Shown here one piece after another: positions 15,992 to 23,806 of a stretch of 64,000 nt of DNA. The position numbers and the translations under genes are program-made. The stretch lies in contig QXXE01000010.1 of NCBI GenBank assembly GCA_009911355.1, positions 25,353 to 89,352 on the forward strand, given 5' to 3'. The DNA is from Clostridiaceae bacterium. GTDB lineage: Bacteria > Bacillota > Clostridia > Oscillospirales > Butyricicoccaceae. The notes below the pieces were generated by a model. That model worked only from the letters and a program-made list of their open reading frames with translations, ran no database searches and was not told the origin of the DNA. How positions within the stretch are numbered: position 1 is the stretch's first letter; the number at the start of each line of letters is the position of its first letter.

Positions 15992-17407
15992 TTATGTTAT
16001 CAGTTTCGTCACATCAAAGATGTTCTTCGCCTCAATCTCGGCAAAGCCGTTGGCGGAGGCGTCCACCATGTCCTTAAATTTGCTCTCAGGGAAGTTTTCA
16101 AGCTGATCCAGGTACATATCGTTCCATGCCCCGTAGAGAATATCAAAGTTCCCGGCCTGCCACTGGGCGGCCATGGGTTCGGCCCGCGCCTCCTTGCTGC
16201 CGGTTTCGGCCACGGCCACAACATCGAACCCGGACAGGAACTTGATGTAGGACTCCGCCTGTTCCTTTCCAGCCTGCCCAGGGTCTTTGGGTAGCCGGAC
16301 GCGGACGCGCTTATACTTAGCCAAATCCTGCTGCGCGGTATGCTTGATGGTGGCCCGGACATCGGCGGCGGACATCTGCTTATTGATAACATCCGCGATG
16401 ATGTAGCGGCCATTCCTCCGCTTGCCCATCAGGACGCCGGATGTAAACGCCGGATCGCCGGTTTCGGTCTTTTCGGTCGCGGCCAAATCCCAGCAGCGCA
16501 CCCACTGGATCACGTCTGCTGGCAGGACATTCAGGATGTCGCCTATCTGCGTCCGCTTGAAGTACAGACCGGCGGCAGCTTTGATTTTCCAGTTCCCATG
16601 CAAAAGGCGCTCCCTTTCAATCAGGGGCAGCGCCTTGAGGTTTGCAAGGTAGCCAGGGTTCACCTTTAGGAGTTCCTGGTTGTCGTACACAGAGGACATG
16701 ATGAAGGTTACAGACTTCGGGGAGGCGCGATCCTCCGGCGTTACCAGGTTGAACCGCTCCCATAGTTCTTCTCGCGTATCTCCCCAGTGAACGACCTCCT
16801 CCAGGCGAACAAACCAGCGGATTTTACCGCTGCGCTCCGGGATGGGGTAGCCGGTTTCCGGGTCAATCCACCACTCGATGAACTTCGCAACCCAGCTATC
16901 AACATCCGGGTTGCAGGTGGCCCGGACGAACGGCTTGACGCCGCATTTTGAGCGGTTCCGGGACAGCATATAGAAAAATGCCTTTTCGCTGAAATGGGTC
17001 AACTCATCAAAACCGATTTCGCATATCTGAGCGCCCTGCCAGTTGCTCAGGTTGTCATCGCGCTCGATATGGGCGAACGTGACCTTTGAAGTAATCCGGC
17101 CCCGGCGATCCCGGAACACCCACCGGCTCCTGGAGAGGTTTTGACCGGCCCCCCGGACGCCCTGGTACATATCCCGCGCCTCATCCCATAGGCCGCCCTC
17201 TGAGAAAATCTGATTGTAGTTCCTCCTGAAAATAGTGCAGCCGAATCCGGGGACGTTCTTATACCGCAGGGCGGACAGCAGCAGCCCATAGGTCTTTCCT
17301 CCACCGGCGGCTCCACCGTAGATCACTATATCTGCCGGAGAGGATAGGAACATCTCTTGCGGCCCCGATTGAGGCCGCAGCACTCGCATATCCCCCATGT
17401 CAATCAC
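15992..17407 (-). CDS. terL: Terminase large subunit
   Basis: 471 residues. Walker A is GGAAGGGKT near residue 36 and the Walker B-like segment IGFDELTH lies near residue 130. The C-terminal RNase H-like nuclease begins around WVRCWDLAATEK (residue ~280). Terminases pump DNA into the prohead and cut concatemers. The start is a GTG at 17407 that overlaps the end of the small subunit gene (8 bp), indicating coupled translation. Confidence 0.93.
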   Translation of the reverse strand: MIDMGDMRVLRPQSGPQEMFLSSPADIVIYGGAAGGGKTYGLLLSALRYKNVPGFGCTIFRRNYNQIFSEGGLWDEARDMYQGVRGAGQNLSRSRWVFRDRRGRITSKVTFAHIERDDNLSNWQGAQICEIGFDELTHFSEKAFFYMLSRNRSKCGVKPFVRATCNPDVDSWVAKFIEWWIDPETGYPIPERSGKIRWFVRLEEVVHWGDTREELWERFNLVTPEDRASPKSVTFIMSSVYDNQELLKVNPGYLANLKALPLIERERLLHGNWKIKAAAGLYFKRTQIGDILNVLPADVIQWVRCWDLAATEKTETGDPAFTSGVLMGKRRNGRYIIADVINKQMSAADVRATIKHTAQQDLAKYKRVRVRLPKDPGQAGKEQAESYIKFLSGFDVVAVAETGSKEARAEPMAAQWQAGNFDILYGAWNDMYLDQLENFPESKFKDMVDASANGFAEIEAKNIFDVTKLIT

Positions 17408-17897
17408 GTCCGTTCTCTGGCAGGTAGATCAGCACGTCATCAGCCTCCCCGGTGTCCTCAACATCAGCGATAGCGGCCCGCCGCTCATCCACAGCAGCAG
17501 TCCGCATTTCCTGTTCAAGTTTCGTGGCCTCTCGGAGCATGGCGATCAGGTTCTTCGGGTCGATGTCAGCCGGGTCCATCTGCTCCAGGGCCATCAGCGC
17601 CTTTTCCTGCATTTTCAGGGCGATGGATATATGGCGATCCACCATGTTCCGGCGCTTTTTTACCGCCTTGGCGTGGGCTTTTCTCTGCACATCGGCGTCA
17701 AAGGCGGCTACCCGCTCCACCCATTGATAGGTGACGCTCCAGCGCCCGATCAGCGTCCTACTCTTGGCTAACCGCTGTGCAACCTCTCGGATGCTCCTTT
17801 CGTCCCCCATCTCCAGGTAGACAGTGAACGCCTCAAACGCCTTTACACTTTCGCCCTCTTGACGCTCCCACGGCTTGGTGTCGTTGCGTTTTGGCAT
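17400..17897 (-). CDS. terS: Terminase small subunit
   Basis: 165 residues starting MPKRNDTKPWERQEGESVKA. An HTH-like N-terminal region (FEAFTVYLEMGDERSIREVAQRLAKSRTLI-RW) is followed by a long helical part (MVDRHISIALKMQEKALMAL) typical of TerS oligomerisation helices. It binds phage DNA at the packaging site and recruits TerL, whose gene overlaps its 3' end. Confidence 0.87.
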   Translation of the reverse strand: MPKRNDTKPWERQEGESVKAFEAFTVYLEMGDERSIREVAQRLAKSRTLIGRWSVTYQWVERVAAFDADVQRKAHAKAVKKRRNMVDRHISIALKMQEKALMALEQMDPADIDPKNLIAMLREATKLEQEMRTAAVDERRAAIADVEDTGEADDVLIYLPENGRD

Positions 17898-17930
17898 CCT
17901 TGTCTACCCTCCTTTCAGGGGCGACCGCCG

Positions 17931-18626
17931 CTACTTAACGGCTATCCATCCGCAGAAATTCAGGCAGCGCCAAAACATATCCACCTGCTTAAAGCCCGCC
18001 GTCCGCAGCATATCCACGTTCCAGCCTACCTTGAGCGGGGACAGCACATTTTCCAGGCTCCGGCGCTTTTCCATGATCTGATCGTCAGTGTAGCCGTTCT
18101 CCCGTTTCATCTCATAGTACAGATGTACCATCAACTCATTCAGGCTCTCACTCACGATCTTCTCTACCAGGATCAGCGCCCCGCCGGGGGTCAGCCCCTC
18201 GTAGATGTCGCTCAACATCTTTTGCCGGTAGGATGTCGGCATGAACTGGAGCGACAGCACAGACAGCACCAGGCTTGCCTTGTCGGGGAGGGGAAGGTAT
18301 TCCCACAGGTTCCCGGCCTTTACCAGGACGCCCGGAACGGCAGCAAAGCGTTTCCGGCAGGCGTCCACCATGGCCGGGGCGTTGTCGATCAGCAGGAAAT
18401 CATTTTCATCCTGATATTTCTCCACGAACGGCTCCACGGCAAGGCCGGTGCTGCACCCAACATCCACAATCAGGGTGTCGGGCTGGATAAACCGCTCTCC
18501 GGCCTTATAAGTCAGCGCCCGCATGGATTTGTAGTCGGGGATGCTGCGCTCCAGCATATTTGCAAAGCAGGCGGCCACATCCTCATTGAACTCCCATTTT
18601 TCTCCGGGCTTTACGTTGTCTCTCAT
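17931..18626 (-). CDS. CmoA-like (carboxy-SAM synthase family) enzyme
   Basis: 231 residues. It aligns through its whole length with CmoA: DVAACFANMLERSIPDYKS, motif I IVDVGCSTGLA, FLLIDNAPAMVDACRKRF, LQFMPTSYRQKMLSDIYEGL, then TPGGALILVEK, KRENGYTDDQI, EKRRSLENVLS and C-terminal FWRCLNFCGWIAVK. CmoA converts SAM plus prephenate to carboxy-SAM for wobble-uridine modification, mainly in Gram-negatives. The gene overlaps the preceding ParB-methyltransferase gene by 4 bases (ATGA), suggesting a joint function. A plain methyltransferase of the same fold is the alternative. Confidence 0.75.
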   Translation of the reverse strand: MRDNVKPGEKWEFNEDVAACFANMLERSIPDYKSMRALTYKAGERFIQPDTLIVDVGCSTGLAVEPFVEKYQDENDFLLIDNAPAMVDACRKRFAAVPGVLVKAGNLWEYLPLPDKASLVLSVLSLQFMPTSYRQKMLSDIYEGLTPGGALILVEKIVSESLNELMVHLYYEMKRENGYTDDQIMEKRRSLENVLSPLKVGWNVDMLRTAGFKQVDMFWRCLNFCGWIAVK

Positions 18627-20179
18627 ACGGCATCTCCTTTCGGGGGCGGCAGCGTGATACCGAGGCGATGCTCAAAAGCCTCACGCGCCCGTTTTGACAG
18701 GCCCATCCGGGAACCGTCCGGGTAGGGCAGTTCAAATTCAAAGTCCAGGGCGGCGGCGAGGGCCGCAGGGTCGATCTTCGGATCGGTGATCTCCATGTAC
18801 CAGAATTTGCTTATCATGTCCAGGCGCTTGACCGTCCCAAAGCAGGGGGCGAAAATCTCTCTCATCTCCTCCTCGGTATGGCCTTTCTGCACCTTCGGGT
18901 GGTTGGAGATGTCGCCCAGGACGGTGTTCGGCTCATAATCCAGATCAAAGGTCAGCACCTTTTCAGCGGCCAGGTATTTTTGCTTGGTCTGCATGAACTG
19001 AGGGGCCTTGTTGGACTGGCACCAGCACACCGTAGTCCCGCCGGGATAGCATAGGGCGGCGGCGATAATGGCAATCTGCTTTCTGTCTGCCATAAAGGGG
19101 ACGCTGTTGAACACGCTGGAGATGAACACGGTGCTATACTTGGTTCCGGCCTCGACCTCATCCAGGAATTGAGCGGCGATCTCCAGGCTCTTTTCCTTAT
19201 GGATTTTGTCTCCCACGGTGACGAAATACGGTTCAAAGGCGGACACGGTGATTCCGGCCTTGCGGAGCGTCCGGGTGTTGTTCAGCTTTCCGGCCCCGAA
19301 ATCCACAATGCAGGTTCCATAGTGCCGTTTCCAGGTTTCCAGGGCGGCCCCCTCCAGTTGGCAGAAGTCCCGGCCAGCATTGTTCGGGAATACGCCCTTG
19401 AAAAAGCCATCGCCCAGGGCGGCGTTTCCGGCGGCGTCCGTTTCTCGCGTGGTGCGCTCCCGCATAAAGCTGTTGAACCTCAGATCGTCCGCATAGTTGC
19501 TCTCCATATCAAAGTCCATGGATAGCAGATTGAGCATGGAGGATGCAAAAGCCTCCTGTGCCGCGCTGACCTTGACGCAGGCGACTACTTTCCGCTTGGC
19601 CTCGACCGCTACCTGGAGGCGCCCGATCCCGTTGATGACGTTACCGGCCTCTCCGATGACAATAGGCATCGCGCTCCCGATCCGCCGCTCCAGGGACTTT
19701 GCCAGCTGCTTGATATGGGTATCAAAGGCCCGGTGGTTCTGCTTTGCCAGTTTCACGGCATCCATGCGGCGCAGGGCGTTGACGCAGGGGAAGGACTCAG
19801 GCGTGTTCGGCTCGATGTCCGGGATGTCAGCAGCCAGGGCCTCAATGTCCGTCCCGTACAGGCGCTTTTTGATAATGGCGCAGGTGTCCTGTTTCTGGAG
19901 GTCGTTCGTGGCCCGGTTGAACAGGACGTTGACGGCTTTCCTCTCTCCCAGTTCCTTGCTGCTGACGTACTCCACCGGGATCTCCGTGAACCCCATCCGG
20001 GAGGCTACCAAGTGCCGCTGGTGGCCGCTCAGAATTTCTCCGCTCTCATCGGCATAGATGGGCAGCAGGAACCCCAGCTTTCGGAGCGACATCTCCGTGA
20101 GGGCCAGCCGTTTTTCATCGTTCCGGCGGGGATTGTAGTCAGACGCTCTCACGGCGTCAATAGGTACAAGTTTAATCAT
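18623..20179 (-). CDS. ParB-like domain protein fused to a methyltransferase-like domain
   Basis: 518 residues from ATG 20179 (GGAGG 10 bases upstream). Residues 1-~90 are a ParB N-terminal/Srx-type domain (LVPIDAVRASDYNPRRND, EILSGHQRHLVASRMG). A second, degenerate ParB-like block lies near 165-215 (IGSAMPIVIGEAGNVINGIGR). From ~300 on there is a class I methyltransferase-like domain: motif I CIVDFGAGKLNNTRTL, acidic loop end SAFEPY, motif IV-like ISSVFNSVPF. It is coupled to the CmoA-like gene downstream and to two more ParB-like genes upstream. Substrate unknown; DNA or nucleotide modification is inferred. Confidence 0.75.
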   Translation of the reverse strand: MIKLVPIDAVRASDYNPRRNDEKRLALTEMSLRKLGFLLPIYADESGEILSGHQRHLVASRMGFTEIPVEYVSSKELGERKAVNVLFNRATNDLQKQDTCAIIKKRLYGTDIEALAADIPDIEPNTPESFPCVNALRRMDAVKLAKQNHRAFDTHIKQLAKSLERRIGSAMPIVIGEAGNVINGIGRLQVAVEAKRKVVACVKVSAAQEAFASSMLNLLSMDFDMESNYADDLRFNSFMRERTTRETDAAGNAALGDGFFKGVFPNNAGRDFCQLEGAALETWKRHYGTCIVDFGAGKLNNTRTLRKAGITVSAFEPYFVTVGDKIHKEKSLEIAAQFLDEVEAGTKYSTVFISSVFNSVPFMADRKQIAIIAAALCYPGGTTVCWCQSNKAPQFMQTKQKYLAAEKVLTFDLDYEPNTVLGDISNHPKVQKGHTEEEMREIFAPCFGTVKRLDMISKFWYMEITDPKIDPAALAAALDFEFELPYPDGSRMGLSKRAREAFEHRLGITLPPPKGDAV

Positions 20180-20861
20180 GATGCAGCAGCCTCCGTTTCC
20201 ATTCTGCGGCGATCTCCTTCTCATCGAAAATGCCACGGTCGCGCATGGCCTCCACCACGCGCTTATACCGATAGACCTCCACCTTGAAACTCAGGTGGCC
20301 GATCTTGATGAGGGTGCTGCCGAGGCGCGGCTCCTCATCGCCCTCCCCGGTGTCGCCCTCATCCTCCGGCGGCTCATCGTCCTCCGGCTCCGGCTCATCG
20401 TCCTCCGGGTCATCGCCGGGATAGTCGCCGTCATCGTCCGGCTCCCGCGCATCCTCCAGGAGGCGGTACACTCTAACCTCCTCGGCATCAAAGCCGGTTT
20501 CATACTCCAGAACGTCATCGTCCCGCAGCAGGTCGCCCAGCTTGTCGGTGTCCCAGCGGCCATCAATGCGGTTCAGCGCAAGGCAGAGTTTTTTCTCCTT
20601 GCTTTCGTCCGGCTGGTCGATGACAGAGCAAAGAACCTCAGTCATGCCCAGGGCCAGCATGACGACCACGCGCTGGTTTCCGCCGATGCAACGCATATTG
20701 TGAAGGTTTACCACCGGCGGCTCCACAAGCTGGTGCTGCTCCAGGCTCCGGCGCAGGGCCTTATACTCAGGGCTGTCCGGCTCCATGTCCACACGGGGAT
20801 TGTAGGGCGGCGTCACCAGGTCTGCCAGCTGCAAGACCTCAAACTTGGTTTCAAACTTCAT
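20172..20861 (-). CDS. ParB-like domain protein with acidic linker (paralogue 2)
   Basis: 229 residues. Residues 1-~120 are ParB/Srx-like (VLQLADLVTPPYNPRVDME, MRCIGGNQRVVVMLALGM, then LCLALNRIDGRWD). Residues ~145-185 are almost entirely Asp/Glu/Pro/Gly. A short C-terminal domain follows (IKIGHLSFKVEVYRYKRVVEAMRD). It shares this architecture with the next gene upstream and overlaps both neighbours by 8-11 bases. Confidence 0.78.
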   Translation of the reverse strand: MKFETKFEVLQLADLVTPPYNPRVDMEPDSPEYKALRRSLEQHQLVEPPVVNLHNMRCIGGNQRVVVMLALGMTEVLCSVIDQPDESKEKKLCLALNRIDGRWDTDKLGDLLRDDDVLEYETGFDAEEVRVYRLLEDAREPDDDGDYPGDDPEDDEPEPEDDEPPEDEGDTGEGDEEPRLGSTLIKIGHLSFKVEVYRYKRVVEAMRDRGIFDEKEIAAEWKRRLLHHD

Positions 20862-21462
20862 CGAAAAGCCTCCCCTTCAACTCCTCGCATACCAACAGCT
20901 GAGTAAAGCCCACCTTCTCACGGACATCGGCCATCAAGTCCTCGAACTCCTCCCCGGTCAGCTTAAAGGTGAAGTCACCGACCACGCATTTGACGCCATC
21001 GCCGGTGTCCTCCTTCTTTTCGACTCCGGGCGGCTCATCATCCTCATCCAGTTCCTTGCCGATTTCCCCCAGCAGGTCATTGATGTCGGCCTCGGTAAAG
21101 CCGGTGGAAGTCAGGCTTTCATGCTCCTCGATGAGTTCCTGAAGGATTTCAGCCAGAACCCCGTAGTCCCACTCACCATCCAGTTTGTTCAAGGCGATGC
21201 ACAGGGCCTTGGCCTGGGCCTCATCCATATCCACGACAACAGCGTTGGTTTCCGTCTCGCCTGCGGCCAGCAGCACGGATAGCCGCTGGTGGCCTCCGAT
21301 CAGGCAGTTGTCCCGCAGGTTCACCACCAGGGGGAGAACGAGGCCGTTCTCCGCGATGCTGGCGTCCAGGGCCTTGTACTCCTGGTCCTTCGGCGTCAGC
21401 TGCACCCTGGGGTTGTACGGGGCCGGTTTGATGTCGGCCAGCTTGATTATTTGGGTGTTCAT
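20851..21462 (-). CDS. ParB-like domain protein with acidic linker (paralogue 1)
   Basis: 203 residues from ATG 21462. The N-terminal ParB-type domain (IIKLADIKPAPYNPRVQLT, NCLIGGHQRLSVLLAAG, LCIALNKLDGEWDYG) is followed by a DIxDLLGE segment, an acidic linker (ELDEDDEPPG) and a C-terminal domain like its paralogue (VGDFTFKLTGEEFEDLMADVREK). GGHQR is the conserved ParB/Srx motif. Proteins of this type in phages often accompany DNA methylases; function is not established here. Confidence 0.8.
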   Translation of the reverse strand: MNTQIIKLADIKPAPYNPRVQLTPKDQEYKALDASIAENGLVLPLVVNLRDNCLIGGHQRLSVLLAAGETETNAVVVDMDEAQAKALCIALNKLDGEWDYGVLAEILQELIEEHESLTSTGFTEADINDLLGEIGKELDEDDEPPGVEKKEDTGDGVKCVVGDFTFKLTGEEFEDLMADVREKVGFTQLLVCEELKGRLFDEV

Positions 21463-21500
21463 CCTTTCTCGCGCCTCTCCTTTCTTGAAAAATGCAAACA

Positions 21501-21530
21501 AAAAGCGGGGCGCTCTCGCGTCCCGCTTTT
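21501..21530 (-). terminator. Intrinsic terminator between the HAD-like and ParB genes
   Basis: A 13-bp stem (AAAAGCGGGGCGC pairing with GCGTCCCGCTTTT, one G-T) around the loop TCTC. On the minus strand it is followed by TTTTTGTTTGC. It lies early in the late operon, so it would attenuate transcription unless antitermination acts. Confidence 0.8.
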
Positions 21531-21546
21531 GGCCGGTGTTCAATTA

Positions 21547-22017
21547 TCAAAACAGGCTGACTTGCTCACAGACCGGCCCCGGCGCAGCCGTGGCGCCACC
21601 CGCCTGCTTGATGAAGATGTCGTAGGGCTGGGCCGTGATCCCGTGTCTGGAGTACATGGCCCGCGTCTTGGGGTTGCTCTCCACGGCGTAGAACTGTTCA
21701 GGGGTGTCGCCGTGCTTGGGGAAGATGAACCTCCGCAAAATGCTTTCCTTGATGGTGGGGGGATCGGCATTGAGGTCATTGAAATACCACTCCTGCGGCA
21801 TCCAGCCGGTTTTCCGCTTGATGTTCTCCATGGTCTGCCTCATCTGGTAGTCGGGGCGGGCGGTGATGATGATGACATAATCATCGCGGATCGCATCAAT
21901 CAGGTCGGCGCGGTATTCCTCGGCATCCATCCGCCGGGTGAAGGGCCTCAGCAGCCGGGTTTCTTTCTGGTTCCCAACGAGGGTATAGTTCAGGTCAAGC
22001 AAGCAAATTCGTTTCAT
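21547..22017 (-). CDS. HAD-like phosphatase/nucleotidase
   Basis: 156 residues. Motif I is LLDLNYTLVG at residue ~6 (DxNxT, with Asn in place of the usual second Asp), motif II IIITARP near residue 49 (T), and a possible motif III/IV in YAVESNPKTRAMY. The fold resembles phage 5'(3')-nucleotidases or polynucleotide 3'-phosphatases. The Asn substitution at the acid/base position makes activity uncertain. First gene of the late operon, just downstream of promoter P2, with leader AACTAACC before the ATG. Confidence 0.65.
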   Translation of the reverse strand: MKRICLLDLNYTLVGNQKETRLLRPFTRRMDAEEYRADLIDAIRDDYVIIITARPDYQMRQTMENIKRKTGWMPQEWYFNDLNADPPTIKESILRRFIFPKHGDTPEQFYAVESNPKTRAMYSRHGITAQPYDIFIKQAGGATAAPGPVCEQVSLF

Positions 22018-22054
22018 GGTTAGTTCTCCTTTTGGTTAGTATTCCTGCACCATA

Positions 22055-22083
22055 ATTATACCACTTTTTGCCTCTGCTGTCAC
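22055..22083 (-). promoter_or_regulatory. Late promoter P2
   Basis: On the minus strand: -35 GTGACA (22083-22078), 17-bp spacer, -10 TATAAT (22060-22055), within the extended GTGGTATAAT that promoter P1 also has. The first gene downstream starts at 22017. Confidence 0.8.
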
Positions 22084-22115
22084 AGGTTTCGGCAAAAAAG
22101 TTGGTTTTTTTGAAG

Positions 22116-22186
22116 AAAAATAGCCGAACGTGAACCGCTCGGCTACTCAACCGTGAAAGACTTGCCCTGACCGCAATTATTCATTG
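22116..22186 (-). ncRNA. Short terminated leader RNA upstream of the late operon
   Basis: A transcript from P1 should start near 22186 and meet a 7-bp hairpin (TAGCCGA/TCGGCTA, 22145-22121) followed by TTTTT, giving a product of about 70 nt. It contains no long reading frame. This resembles the lambda pR'-tR' arrangement, where late gene expression depends on reading through the terminator. Alternatively it is a stand-alone phage sRNA. Confidence 0.6.
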
Positions 22187-22192
22187 TGGAGT

Positions 22193-22228
22193 ATTATACC
22201 ACAGGTAAATTGCACAAGTCTATTGCAC
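22193..22228 (-). promoter_or_regulatory. Late promoter P1 with GTGCAAT direct repeats
   Basis: On the minus strand, TAGACT (22222-22217), 18-bp spacer and TATAAT (22198-22193). Two GTGCAAT repeats with a 13-bp period (22228-22222 and 22215-22209) flank the -35 hexamer, the position expected for an activator site, perhaps for the ArpU-like protein encoded just upstream. Confidence 0.65.
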
Positions 22229-22254
22229 GATTTTTTCACCGATAAATTTCGCCA

Positions 22255-22785
22255 TCATCTGAGGGCGTCAGCACCGTATAGACGCACCGCAAGACGCTGC
22301 ACCAGGCGTTTTCTGTTCCTCCAGACGGTAGTAGCATCACAGTGGATTTCCCCCGCGATCTCCTCATCCGTCATGTGGTCGATGTACTTTCCCGTGACGG
22401 CCAGGTAGTACGGATCATCGGAAATTGCCGCCAAAGCCCTTTCAATGGCCTCGATCTCATGCTCATCCGCCGCGATCTCCGCCTCTGTGTCGGTGACAAC
22501 GGCCTCAAAGATTTCCTCCGGGGTAAGCCGGACGCCGGTTTTGGTGAACCGGGTGATGCTCTTGCTGCGCTGCCTTGGCCCGTATGCCCTGATCTCGGCC
22601 AGCAGCTCCCGGTCATCCTCCAGCTTTTCACGCAGGTCTGGAAGGGCATAGAGGCGGCGCTCGGTCGCCTTAAAAGCATCCTTCACAGATCGGGACGATG
22701 ACGCACGGTAAGCCTCTATGGTTTCCCGTACCGTCCGCGTGATGATACTTTCAATATTTTCCGCGTTTCCTCTTGGTTTTCCCAT
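22255..22785 (-). CDS. ArpU-type late transcription regulator
   Basis: 176 residues starting MGKPRGNAENIESIITRTV. The C-terminal sigma-70 region-4-like HTH (YYLAVTGKYIDHMTDEEIAGEIHC, then TTVWRNRKRLVQRLAVRLYG) is the signature of ArpU/phage late activators. The N-terminal two thirds is coiled coil (EAEIAADEHEIEAIERALAA). It lies immediately upstream of the late promoter region, the usual position of such activators, and probably acts on P1 and/or P2. Confidence 0.83.
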   Translation of the reverse strand: MGKPRGNAENIESIITRTVRETIEAYRASSSRSVKDAFKATERRLYALPDLREKLEDDRELLAEIRAYGPRQRSKSITRFTKTGVRLTPEEIFEAVVTDTEAEIAADEHEIEAIERALAAISDDPYYLAVTGKYIDHMTDEEIAGEIHCDATTVWRNRKRLVQRLAVRLYGADALR

Positions 22786-22866
22786 TGATTTGTCGCCTCC
22801 CCTATGGTAAAATAGTCATTGTCACAGGGCTGTTTTCCCTTCGGGGAGGCGGCTCTTTTTTTGCGC

Positions 22867-23079
22867 CTATTGGCCGGCGCGTTCCTCTCGCAGGCAGTCA
22901 GGGCAAATGTCCTCCCACTGGCCGCGATCATCCTTCCGGGACTTCCACCCGGCCCGCCGCTTGGCGTCCACGGCGTCCTGAAAACTCTCCTCAGCAGGGA
23001 GTTCCTTCTCGCAGCAGTCGCAGATCGGCGTGTAGAAGTTGTAGAACCTCTCGATGCTCACAGTTTCCACGCCCTCCAT
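22867..23079 (-). CDS. Small Cys-rich phage protein
   Basis: 70 residues with a CDCC...CPDC pair (TPICDCCEKELPAEES near residue 18 and DICPDCLREERAG at the end), suggesting a zinc-ribbon. The name and role are unknown. It overlaps the next upstream gene by 22 bases and ends 80 bases before the ArpU-like gene. Confidence 0.65.
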   Translation of the reverse strand: MEGVETVSIERFYNFYTPICDCCEKELPAEESFQDAVDAKRRAGWKSRKDDRGQWEDICPDCLREERAGQ

Positions 23080-23282
23080 GCCCTCTTGATCCTCTGGAGC
23101 AGGCCCCGGCGGGCGGGTGCGGTGTCGGCAGCAGGCTCCCAGTGGGCATCAACGCAACTCCTCTGGGCGGCAGCAGAGATGTCCTGCATCATTTTCTCCT
23201 GGTGGCTCTCCTTGACCTGAACCTCCAGGGCGGCCACCCGGCGCTCCAACTGCCGGAACCGCTTTTCTCTCCTCTGGCTCAT
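23058..23282 (-). CDS. Small basic coiled-coil protein, unknown function
   Basis: 74 residues starting MSQRREKRFRQLERRVAALEVQ. The N-terminal ~35 residues form a likely coiled coil, and the C-terminus is basic and Trp-containing (RGLLQRIKRAWRAWK). GGAG lies 8 bases upstream of the start. No family is recognised. Confidence 0.6.
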   Translation of the reverse strand: MSQRREKRFRQLERRVAALEVQVKESHQEKMMQDISAAAQRSCVDAHWEPAADTAPARRGLLQRIKRAWRAWKL

Positions 23283-23797
23283 GTATGATCTCCTCTCTTT
23301 GCTATCGTGTCCTCCGCCTCCTCGCGGGAGAGGAAGAACTCTCCCGGCTCCAGGGCATAATACCAGTTGCCCGTTTCGGAGCAGAGGTCAAAGACCGGCT
23401 TTCCTGTGGTTCCCCCGATTGTCACATGGTCGATCTGTGCTGAAACAACCTGCTCACCGCACGGTTTACTCCGTTTCCTCTGTTTCCCGTTCTCAAAAAC
23501 GGTTTCCACGATATATACGGTATCGGTCACCTTGCAGGGTAGCAGCACCAGCCTCCCGGCGCGTTCGGCCTCCACGATGTCATGAAACCGCCCGAACGGG
23601 ATCGGGGCCATCGCCTCTTGCACTTCCGCAATCTCTCTCGGCTCCAGGCCGGTGTCCTCATACTCCTTGAGGCGGGTTACTGCAACCTCATGCGCATAAA
23701 AGCAATCATAAGTGCCAAAAACCCCAGGAACGGCCTCTGCCTTATCTTTCAGGGAGGCAAACGGCCCTAACTGCTTTTCTTCGGTCAATCGTTCCAT
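23279..23797 (-). CDS. Conserved phage protein, unknown function
   Basis: 172 residues starting MERLTEEKQLGPFASLKDKA. The segment VTRLKEYEDTGLEPREIAEV near residues 40-60 is a block common in gut-clostridial phage proteins. A Cys pair (VLLPCKVTDTVYIVE, SKPCGEQVV) lies in the middle, and FFLSREEAEDTIA at the end is also recurrent. The function is unknown. The start follows AGGAGG; the end overlaps the next gene by 4 bases. Confidence 0.65.
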   Translation of the reverse strand: MERLTEEKQLGPFASLKDKAEAVPGVFGTYDCFYAHEVAVTRLKEYEDTGLEPREIAEVQEAMAPIPFGRFHDIVEAERAGRLVLLPCKVTDTVYIVETVFENGKQRKRSKPCGEQVVSAQIDHVTIGGTTGKPVFDLCSETGNWYYALEPGEFFLSREEAEDTIAKRGDHT

Positions 23798-23806
23798 ACG
23801 CCCCTC

